Of a stretch of 12,956 nt of DNA, positions 7,330 to 12,956 are shown one piece after another. Positions within the stretch are counted from its first letter, which is position 1, and the number at the start of each line of letters is the position of its first letter. Origin of the DNA: Lachnospiraceae bacterium (lineage in GTDB: Bacteria > Bacillota > Clostridia > Lachnospirales > Lachnospiraceae). The stretch spans positions 1-12,956 of the forward strand of contig JAFOYD010000101.1 of the NCBI GenBank assembly GCA_017391545.1, written 5' to 3'. The notes under the pieces were generated by a model that was not told the origin of the DNA, did no database searches, and saw only the letters and a list, made by a program, of their open reading frames with translations. The position numbers were made by a program, and so were the translations under genes.

Positions 7330-7330
7330 G

Positions 7331-7358
7331 ATTATATCATCATAAAAAATATTGTCCA
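7331..7358 (-). promoter_or_regulatory. Sigma-A-type promoter of the tad operon
   Basis: On the minus strand a -35 box TGGACA (7358-7353) and a perfect -10 box TATAAT (7336-7331) are 16 bases apart. Transcription would begin near 7326-7322, giving an untranslated leader of about 250 bases before the prepilin peptidase ATG at 7072. The -35 box lies inside one arm of the palindrome at 7348-7427, so a protein bound there could block or help polymerase. Confidence 0.65.
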
Positions 7359-7427
7359 CTCGAAATGTAAAAACTAGCACAACTATTTTTTTATTGTGAA
7401 TTTTTACTATTTCAAGTAGACAATATT
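7348..7427. repeat. 80-base imperfect palindrome over the tad promoter
   Basis: The left arm 7348-7373 and the reverse complement of the right arm 7401-7427 agree except for two C/T changes, one substitution and one inserted base (AATATTGTC ... GAAAT ... TAAAAA in both). In the centre CACAA (7378-7382) mirrors TTGTG (7394-7398). The arm contains the -35 box of the tad promoter. The core TTACATTTCGA of the arm (minus strand, 7370-7360) recurs exactly on the plus strand at 7471-7481, and weaker versions lie at 7404-7415 and 7500-7510. This suggests a dimeric regulator site shared by the divergent genes. Function is inferred. Confidence 0.55.
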
Positions 7428-7587
7428 AGTGTTTTATTGTAACTTATTTACCCATTTTTTGTGTGAATTATTACATTTCGAAAAAAAGCTAAACTTTACG
7501 TTATTTCGAATGCATATTTTTACCTGTCCACATCTATACTATATTTAAGTACATGATAAGAATTTTTTACCTGAAAGGACATCCTAT
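7428..7587 (+). promoter_or_regulatory. AT-rich upstream region of the DUF2508 gene, promoter weakly defined
   Basis: No gene is seen here. The best sigma-A candidate is TTTACC (7519-7524) with TATATT (7540-7545), spacing 15, which is weak. Two copies of TTTTTACCTG lie at 7517-7526 and 7564-7573. I see no flagellar sigma-28 pattern (TAAA and GCCGATAA). The ribosome site AAAGGA lies 8 bases before the ATG at 7588. Confidence 0.35.
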
Positions 7588-7935
7588 ATGAAAACTTATT
7601 TCAGCATAAAAGGTATCTTCAATCCAAACTCTCATGCCGAACCGGAGCCCACACCTCTGACACCACGCGACATGCTGCTTGCCGATATCCAAAAGACACA
7701 GTGTGCTTTGGAAATCGCCTACTCAGGCTTTGACAATGTGACAGATCCCGACCTGATTGACTGCTATATCTATGAAGTCAACTCGGCACTGAAGCGCTAC
7801 CGTTTCCTTCTCCAGCAGGCAGAACGCATGAAGCTCTGCGAGGAATATCACGACGACAAGCCATCCAGTGTCTACGATGAGGCAGTGCTGGTCAACACCC
7901 TACACACTGTACCCTCTTGCAATACCATTGTTTAA
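7588..7935 (+). CDS. DUF2508 (YaaL-like) small protein
   Basis: A 115-residue soluble protein resembling the DUF2508/YaaL family of Firmicutes, whose function is unknown. The match is the helical core at about 27-78, with LLADIQKTQCALEIAYSGFD, then VTDPDLIDCYIYEVNSALKR and RYRFLLQQ. The DPDLID-YIYE pattern is the characteristic part. The first 25 residues are Pro-rich and probably disordered, as is the tail after residue 90. AAAGGA stands 8 bases before the ATG. It is the only plus-strand gene in the window, diverging from the pilus operon and converging on fliS, which its last 36 bases overlap. No terminator is visible after it. YaaL genes usually sit next to recR, so a place between pilus and flagellin genes is unusual. 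Family assignment is moderately sure; a role in motility or adhesion would be a guess. Confidence 0.72.
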   Translation: MKTYFSIKGIFNPNSHAEPEPTPLTPRDMLLADIQKTQCALEIAYSGFDNVTDPDLIDCYIYEVNSALKRYRFLLQQAERMKLCEEYHDDKPSSVYDEAVLVNTLHTVPSCNTIV

Positions 7936-8376
7936 AAGGCTCTCATTGATGTCTGTCTTTCCATAGGTAAAGCCGGCATATACATCCTGCGCATTTGCCA
8001 TCAGCGGCTCGGATTTGTCCTGTTTGCTGATGGTATCATATGCATTTCTTAATTTTCTAAAATTCTTTATGATTTCACTCATGTGATCTGTCTTGTTTCC
8101 ATGCATATCATTTGCAAGCTCCCTGTCTGCAAATGCATAGATGGCAAAGAGATTTCTGGACAGGTCATACTGAAAGTCCAGGCTTTTGCGAAGCTCGGCA
8201 ATACAGTCCCTGGCATACTTTAGATTGTTCTTGTACTCTGCCATATCACCTTCCGCGTATGCTTTCATACCATCCTCAAGATATGTCAGAAGAATGTCAT
8301 ACAATACCACGACAAGCTGCGTGCGGTTTGCCTGCGTAACACGCCTTGTAAAGATCTGTTTCATTTCCTTTGTCAT
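7900..8376 (-). CDS. fliS: FliS-like flagellin export chaperone with C-terminal extension
   Basis: Cytoplasmic chaperone that binds the C-terminal helices of flagellin and prevents polymerisation before export. It has 158 residues, whereas FliS is commonly about 125-135. The helical FliS core covers about 5-120 and includes RRVTQANRTQLVVVLYDILL near the N-terminus, then the helix with YKNNLKYARDCIAELRKSL. The extra tail (about 122-158, EPLMANAQDVYAGFTYGK and beyond) carries Tyr and Gly. It starts 18 bases after the flagellin stop, and AGGAAGGG, 12 bases before the ATG, overlaps the flagellin TAG. It is therefore co-transcribed with its likely client. The 3' end overlaps the convergent DUF2508 gene by 36 bases. 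The core assignment is strong; the job of the tail is unknown. Confidence 0.85.
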   Translation of the reverse strand: MTKEMKQIFTRRVTQANRTQLVVVLYDILLTYLEDGMKAYAEGDMAEYKNNLKYARDCIAELRKSLDFQYDLSRNLFAIYAFADRELANDMHGNKTDHMSEIIKNFRKLRNAYDTISKQDKSEPLMANAQDVYAGFTYGKTDINESLLNNGIARGYSV

Positions 8377-8394
8377 ATGATCACACTACCCTTC

Positions 8395-10218
8395 CTACTG
8401 AATCAGCTGCAATACCTGCTGTGGACGCTCATTTGCCTGAGAAAGCATGGCAGTCGATGCCTGTACAAGCACTTGCATTGTTGAGTACTCCGTCATCTCT
8501 GTTGCCATATCGACATCCATGATGCGGGAGTATGACGCTGTCATGTTTTCCTCTGTCGTATCAAGATTTGTGATCGTATGCTCGATTCGGTTCGCATACG
8601 CACCAATCTTTGCACGCACTGCTGAAAGCTGATTGATTGCCTTACCTACAATGTCGATAGCGGCTGTAGCAGCATCCTCCGTACTGATATCCAGTCCATC
8701 CACGCCCAGATTGACAGCATTCAGTGCCGGAATCTCCACCTCGATGATCTGCCCCTCATTCGCACCTACCTGGAACCGCATCGGTCCCATACCTGTGAGA
8801 TCGAGCGTGATGCTCTGCGCCATATTGCCCTCTACGCCCACCTCGTATTTCGTCTTCGTCGTTTGAGTTGTCGAATAGAGATAATTCTCAAGCGTTTTTT
8901 CCTCTTTAATGGTACCGTTTGTATCTTTTTCCTGATACAGATCAAGCGTCATCGTTTCCACACGCGATGTGCCAGTTTTGTCCGTAACTGATAATTTCAT
9001 TTCAAATTTTTCCGGTTTCACAGTATCAATAATCTTGAATTCTGTCACACTTACTTTTGTATCATTAGGATACTGCTCCTTGAACAGATCTGCGAAGTCT
9101 TCTTCCAAGTCACGCAGTCCTACCTCTTTGGAGCTGGTGTAGGTGTCTGTTCCCTCGCCATCAATCTGGTCATCTGCTTTTTTCGGCACGATATTTCCAT
9201 TCTCATCTCTTTCGACTGCAAAATTCAGTTCCCGAATATTATATCTGTTGTTACCCCCCTGCGTCGTCACAGCGATATTGCGGTAACAGTCTGTTGTGAT
9301 TGTAGACGGCGTTGTCGTTGTCGTGACAATATCACTTTCCACATTTTTTGTGGTATTGTCATTGAGTGTCAGCTTCACCTCAAAATCATTGTTTCCCTTG
9401 AGAATAATATTTTCGTCCTCAAGAGTCACACGCACGCCTTCCTCAAACGCCTTCATCTCTCCACTGCCATTGGTAATGATTTCTTCATATTTATCCTGAT
9501 ACGCAGCTTCTGTCTTAAAAGCGCTGATGGATGCCGTTCCCATCAATGCATTCTGAATCTCATCGGCACTTTTTGCCTGATACCGGTCATTCGTAATTAC
9601 TTTTGTCACACTTTTATTGATACTTGTCGATGTCGTTCCATTGGCATTTACGACTTCCTTTGTACTGATGTCATAGTAAGTCGTCGAATCCTCATAATGA
9701 TAATAGGTCAGATGGTCAATCGCATAGATACCACTCTGAACACCGTCACCGTAGGACATGACTTTTATGTTCTCCGCATTGGTATATCCCTTGTATGCAA
9801 AACTTCCGTCAAGAAGATTCTGTGCATTGAACTGCGTCGTATCGGCAATTCTGTCAAGCTCCTGCACAAGCTGGTCAATCTCAAGCTGAATCTGCTCTCT
9901 GTCCGAGTCTGCATTCGTACCATTTGCAGCCTGAATCGAAAGCTCATTCATGCGCTGCAAAATATCATGCATCTCTGACATGGCTCCGTCCGCAGTATTT
10001 ACCACCGAAAGACCATCATTTGCATTTCTGTTTGCCTGCTGTAAGCTCTTGATCTGTGCATTCATTTTTCTGGAAATGGCAAGCCCTGCGGCATCATCCT
10101 TTGCACTGTTGATCTTGTAACCGCTTGACAGTCTCTGTGTTGATGCAGACAGCCGCATGTCATTATTATTCAGTGCATTTCTCGCTATGATTGATGAAAT
10201 ATTATAATTAACTCTCAT
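8395..10218 (-). CDS. fliC: Flagellin with large variable central domain
   Basis: Structural subunit of the flagellar filament, exported through the flagellar type III apparatus. It has 607 residues. The N-terminal D0/D1 helices (1 to about 145) are canonical: MRVNYNISSIIARNALNNND, RLSSGYKINSAKDDAAGLAI and ILQRMNELSIQAANGTN. The C-terminal D1/D0 part (about 480-607) begins FQVGANEGQ and ends ANERPQQVLQLIQ. The region between (about 150-475) is a Thr-, Asp- and Lys-rich beta-type domain of some 325 residues, expected to face outward (D2/D3). It contains one cysteine (311), rare in flagellins. Arg89 in LQRMNEL corresponds to the Arg of the TLR5 contact site of Salmonella flagellin. GAGGG lies 7 bases before the ATG. 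It follows the DUF6240-like gene after 21 bases and precedes fliS by 18. Gene symbol fliC, hag or fla is a naming choice. Confidence 0.96.
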   Translation of the reverse strand: MRVNYNISSIIARNALNNNDMRLSASTQRLSSGYKINSAKDDAAGLAISRKMNAQIKSLQQANRNANDGLSVVNTADGAMSEMHDILQRMNELSIQAANGTNADSDREQIQLEIDQLVQELDRIADTTQFNAQNLLDGSFAYKGYTNAENIKVMSYGDGVQSGIYAIDHLTYYHYEDSTTYYDISTKEVVNANGTTSTSINKSVTKVITNDRYQAKSADEIQNALMGTASISAFKTEAAYQDKYEEIITNGSGEMKAFEEGVRVTLEDENIILKGNNDFEVKLTLNDNTTKNVESDIVTTTTTPSTITTDCYRNIAVTTQGGNNRYNIRELNFAVERDENGNIVPKKADDQIDGEGTDTYTSSKEVGLRDLEEDFADLFKEQYPNDTKVSVTEFKIIDTVKPEKFEMKLSVTDKTGTSRVETMTLDLYQEKDTNGTIKEEKTLENYLYSTTQTTKTKYEVGVEGNMAQSITLDLTGMGPMRFQVGANEGQIIEVEIPALNAVNLGVDGLDISTEDAATAAIDIVGKAINQLSAVRAKIGAYANRIEHTITNLDTTEENMTASYSRIMDVDMATEMTEYSTMQVLVQASTAMLSQANERPQQVLQLIQ

Positions 10219-10239
10219 GAAATTCCCTCTTTTCTAAAA

Positions 10240-12956
10240 CTAAACGCCCTTTAGTGCTGTCAAAAATGCCTTTGCAGTCTGATAAAGTGTCCGCGTCGAT
10301 ACCGCTTCCTTTTCATCACCTGTACTTCTGTCCTGTCCAAATCTGCCAAGGTCAACGGATTTTGTATGCACCAGACTTACCGTTACCTGTCTGTCCCCCT
10401 CTGCCGAAAGCACATCACTCACCTGCTTTTCCAGCTGCTCTAATGTTGCCTTTGCGGCTGTGTTTTCATATACTACCATTCCTGAAATGCGGTTGCTTGT
10501 CACATCGAATTCTGCTGCAACACGTCCAAGCGCCTCTGTATCAAGTGTGACAGCCACTTTTCCTGTCTGCGACGCATTGTGATATATTTTGAGATTTACG
10601 GAAGTGATTTCCCCATCAATATTCATGGGAACCTCGTAGTTCTCCTCCCTTGCCAGGTTTCCTGCAAGTGAAAGTCCCTTGTAGAGCGCCTGTGCAGCCT
10701 TCACGTCGATATGCGATGTGCCTTTTGCATAAATCATACTCTCGACTGCCTTGTTCGCCTCACTGATCATTTCCTGATAAGATACCTTGGCCTGCTTTGC
10801 ATCCTGCAGATGCTCCACAAAACTGTCGGCTTTCTCAAGCACTGCATTTTCAGCATCCTGATCTGATACAGGCTCATCTGGTTCTTCGCCATCTGCATCC
10901 GTTTCTCCTATGATCTGTCTAAAAAGCGAACCTCTGTCAAAAAGAAGCATCGACGCTGCCTGTATGTTATCGACACTGATGGTCTGTCCATAATCGATCA
11001 GCGACTCAATAATCTGCTCATCTACCTGCTCTACCTCCTGCATGTTCTGACGGAAGCTCTTAAAATTCTCTACCTTTTCTTCTGCAATAATTGGATCATT
11101 TTCTGACATCTGTGTCATTTTTATGTTGTCTGCAAATTCTTCAATTGTCGTTTTCTCTGAAATGTCTGTATCCTTGAGCTTCGATAAATCTGTCCTGTCG
11201 GAAAGCTCCTGATTGATCTCGCCGGAAAGTCTTGCATAATACTTTTCAAGCTCTCTGTCCTGCTCTGTATCGTTTCCTGCGCTGCCCTGATATCCGGCAT
11301 TGATCTGGCTGTCGATTGCCTTTCCCTTCGTAATCAGATTCTCCAACGCACCAAAGCCATCATCGACACGCACATCCATATTTTTGTCAGATGCCGTTCT
11401 CACCGCCGAAAGCATATTTTTGAAATTCATCTCGGCGCCAGTGGCAACGATACTGCCAATCACTGCGCCATCCGATTTCTCAATCTGCCGGAACATCCTG
11501 TAGATTCCGATATATGCCTCCCGTTCGTTCTCACTGATACCGTTACTCCTGTCAAGCCGCTGCAAAAACTTTGCATACTTTTCGGCATCCTCAGACGGTT
11601 CCATGCCCTTTTCATTCAGATATGCATCCAACTCGTCCATCGTCATTTCAAGTGGATTTTTCTGCTCTCTGATCATCTGAAGTGTCGTCGCAGGTGTCAT
11701 TTTGCTGATGACGCCTGTCACCTTGCTGTCAGCCTCCTTGACGGCATTGATGTTCTCCTCGGAGATTTCCATGCTGTTGTAGCCAAGGATACGGACAGCG
11801 CGCCGGTTTGCCTCACTCGTTTCCAGCTTCATATCCGTTAAAATGTCATCGACATTTCGAAATGCCTTGCTGATGCGGTCTCCCAAATCTTTTCTTGGTG
11901 CTGTCATCAGTGTCTCATACGCGGATGATGCTCTTTCCTGCCTGCTTTGATTGGGATGCTGATCATTTCCCTCATGCTGAATGTCCAGTTCCTTTTGCAG
12001 GGCTTTGCCCTCTTCATGGATGCGAAGAAGTGTGTAGCCCTGTGAACCTGATGCCAGTTTGCCAAGTATGGCTGCAGGCATGTCGGCAAGCTCGCCAGTC
12101 TTTGCAAGCGTCTCCTCATACAGCAATGCCCGCTGTTCATTCTCCACAGCGCTCTCTCCCTGAAACAGTGCTGCTCTTATATTTTCCTCTGCCACCTTTA
12201 AGGCATCGACAAGTTTACCCAGTTCGGTAGTATCGATGGAAATTCCTGCCTTTAATAAATGACGGTTTGCTTCCTCACTCATCATAAGCCTTATTTCCTC
12301 TAGCTGCCTCTTCGCCTGTACTTCCTTTAATGGCGCCTCGTCTGTGATGGTATATGCACGATTGGCATTTTCCTCGTTCTGAGCATCAATCTGCTTCTGC
12401 GCTTCTGACAGATTTTTGATATTTATTTTCTCGCCTGACGCTGCGACCTCGTGGACTGCCTCATCTGATATGTTCTCTACTTCCTCCAGAATCTCCTGCG
12501 CTTCCTGTGCAATCGCTTTTTCCCCTGTGAGATCTGCCTTTATAGGAGATTTGCCGTTCTCCATGGCAGTCACACACTGCTTTGCAATGTCCTGCTCCTT
12601 CATCGGGAACGTGAGATTCTTTAACTTCGTCACCATGTTCAGATTGTCGGCATTCAGCTCAATTCCCGATGCCACCAACCACTTGGCGTTTTCCATCGCC
12701 TGCGCCTTTGTACCTTCATCCGTATCCAGACCTGTCTGCGCTACCGTCTCCTCAAGACGGTTCTGAAGCTTATCCCAGTCAATATCGTCAGCCTTTTTTG
12801 TATAATATTTTCCATAGCTTCCTGCACCCTCACTGTAGTAGCCCTGTGAACCTGATGCCAGTTTGCCAAGTATGGCTGCAGGCATGTCGGCAAGCTCGCC
12901 AGTCTTTGCAAGCGTCTCCTCATACAGCAATGCCCGCTGTTCATTCTCCACAGCGC
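10240..12956 (-). CDS. DUF6240-like flagellar-locus protein with FliK-like C-terminal segment, 5' end cut
   Basis: A large, acidic, helix-rich protein that I place with the DUF6240 family found beside flagellar genes in Lachnospiraceae; its function is not established. The frame is open to the window edge, so the N-terminus is missing. The apparent GTG at 12951 is an internal Val. Numbering residues from that Val, at least seven copies of a weak module (two helices around a G-x-x-I-x-x-x-N-L core) lie near 88, 165, 228, 381, 495, 647 and 738. The C-terminal part (about 782-865: VNLKIYHNASQTGKVAVTL, then IRG-like and VTVSLVHTK strands) resembles the hook-length control domain of FliK. Residues 1-38 are repeated identically at 269-306. 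It ends 21 bases before flagellin, so both are likely in one operon. A secreted or hook-related role is inference. Confidence 0.68.
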   Translation of the reverse strand, partial: AVENEQRALLYEETLAKTGELADMPAAILGKLASGSQGYYSEGAGSYGKYYTKKADDIDWDKLQNRLEETVAQTGLDTDEGTKAQAMENAKWLVASGIELNADNLNMVTKLKNLTFPMKEQDIAKQCVTAMENGKSPIKADLTGEKAIAQEAQEILEEVENISDEAVHEVAASGEKINIKNLSEAQKQIDAQNEENANRAYTITDEAPLKEVQAKRQLEEIRLMMSEEANRHLLKAGISIDTTELGKLVDALKVAEENIRAALFQGESAVENEQRALLYEETLAKTGELADMPAAILGKLASGSQGYTLLRIHEEGKALQKELDIQHEGNDQHPNQSRQERASSAYETLMTAPRKDLGDRISKAFRNVDDILTDMKLETSEANRRAVRILGYNSMEISEENINAVKEADSKVTGVISKMTPATTLQMIREQKNPLEMTMDELDAYLNEKGMEPSEDAEKYAKFLQRLDRSNGISENEREAYIGIYRMFRQIEKSDGAVIGSIVATGAEMNFKNMLSAVRTASDKNMDVRVDDGFGALENLITKGKAIDSQINAGYQGSAGNDTEQDRELEKYYARLSGEINQELSDRTDLSKLKDTDISEKTTIEEFADNIKMTQMSENDPIIAEEKVENFKSFRQNMQEVEQVDEQIIESLIDYGQTISVDNIQAASMLLFDRGSLFRQIIGETDADGEEPDEPVSDQDAENAVLEKADSFVEHLQDAKQAKVSYQEMISEANKAVESMIYAKGTSHIDVKAAQALYKGLSLAGNLAREENYEVPMNIDGEITSVNLKIYHNASQTGKVAVTLDTEALGRVAAEFDVTSNRISGMVVYENTAAKATLEQLEKQVSDVLSAEGDRQVTVSLVHTKSVDLGRFGQDRSTGDEKEAVSTRTLYQTAKAFLTALKGV
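12034..12152. repeat. 119-base exact direct repeat, copy 1
   Basis: Bases 12034-12152 are identical to 12838-12956, an offset of 804 bases. On the minus strand this copy encodes residues 269-306 of the DUF6240-like protein, beginning VENEQRALLYEE. Here the repeat sits in what looks like its native context: the flanking residues (SEEANRHLLKAGISID before, YETLMTAPRKDLGDRI after) follow the usual family order as I recall it. The base before the repeat differs between copies (T at 12033, A at 12837). Confidence 0.95.
12838..12956. repeat. 119-base exact direct repeat, copy 2, ending at the window edge
   Basis: This second copy is identical to 12034-12152 and stops exactly at the last base of the window, so the true repeat may be longer. 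It encodes the first visible residues of the truncated DUF6240-like gene in the same frame (804 = 3 x 268). The next residues after the repeat (YSEGAGSYGKYYTKKADDID) look like normal family sequence. The junction is therefore the suspicious point, and may be an assembly effect. Confidence 0.95.

Noticed and set aside
7180..7330. c-di-GMP riboswitch or T-box in the tad leader
   Set aside because: A c-di-GMP switch would fit the biology, but I see neither the class I conserved core nor the class II pseudoknot sequence. There is no GGGUGG-type T-box sequence or terminator helix. It is kept only as an unclassified structured leader.
7174..7380. Minus-strand open frame of 68 codons in the tad upstream region
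   Set aside because: It begins upstream of the promoter's -35 box, has no convincing ribosome site, and its bases are explained by the hairpins and palindrome. The product has no family resemblance.
7348..7427. Terminal inverted repeats of an insertion sequence
   Set aside because: The arms are only 27 bases apart, with no transposase and no target duplication. A promoter-proximal palindrome fits better.
7517..7573. Two copies of TTTTTACCTG 47 bases apart before the DUF2508 gene
   Set aside because: Ten bases in an AT-rich region can repeat by chance, and no symmetry or second instance supports a binding site. It is recorded within the upstream region only.
10219..10239. A separate flagellin promoter
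   Set aside because: Only 21 bases separate the genes, and I found no sigma-28 pattern there or in the last 90 bases of the upstream gene. Co-transcription is more likely.
12741..12944. Two short minus-strand frames with identical starts (also at 11907-12140)
   Set aside because: They are the +1-type shadow frame of the 119-base direct repeat inside the DUF6240-like gene, not independent genes.
1..12956. CRISPR array, tRNA, rRNA, integrase or transposase
   Set aside because: No regularly spaced repeats, no cloverleaf or rRNA sequence, and no recombinase motifs were seen on either strand.

Overview
The window looks like a chromosomal segment of a motile anaerobic Firmicute, most likely a gut or rumen Lachnospiraceae (Roseburia / Eubacterium rectale / Butyrivibrio type). 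This rests on the gene families (Gram-positive Tad/Flp pilus genes with a DUF5702 protein, a DUF6240-like flagellar protein, flagellin, FliS, DUF2508), the moderate GC content and the tight gene packing with AGGAGG-like ribosome sites. The assignment comes from protein pattern recognition, not a database search.

Left part, 1-7072, all minus strand, transcribed right to left: one compact Tad (type IVb / Flp) pilus operon. In transcription order it encodes prepilin peptidase (6572-7072), TadZ/CpaE-like localisation protein (5542-6546), the TadA/CpaF motor ATPase (4308-5552), the platform proteins TadB (3507-4301) and TadC (2146-3492), a 56-residue Flp pilin (1942-2112), a DUF5702 protein (470-1942) and a TadE-like pseudopilin (1-440, cut by the window edge, TTG start). 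Gaps are 6-35 bases or short overlaps, so the genes are very probably co-transcribed and translationally coupled.

Middle, 7073-7587: about 515 bases without a gene, rich in structure. It holds a good sigma-A-type promoter facing the tad operon (7331-7358), an 80-base imperfect palindrome over its -35 side (7348-7427), and a roughly 250-nt untranslated leader with several strong hairpins. One leader segment can form two mutually exclusive helices, as in a riboswitch or attenuator, but I could not match it to a known class. To the right, a plus-strand DUF2508/YaaL-like gene (7588-7935) reads away and converges with a 36-base 3' overlap on fliS.

Right part, 7900-12956, minus strand: a flagellar operon of a large DUF6240-like protein with a FliK-like C-terminal segment (5' truncated at the window edge), a 607-residue flagellin with a large variable middle domain, and an extended FliS flagellin chaperone. 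Pilus and flagellum genes therefore lie side by side.

The oddest observation is an exact 119-base direct repeat, 804 bases (268 codons, in frame) apart, inside the DUF6240-like gene. Its second copy runs exactly to the last base of the window, so it is either a real in-frame duplication or a contig-end assembly artefact.
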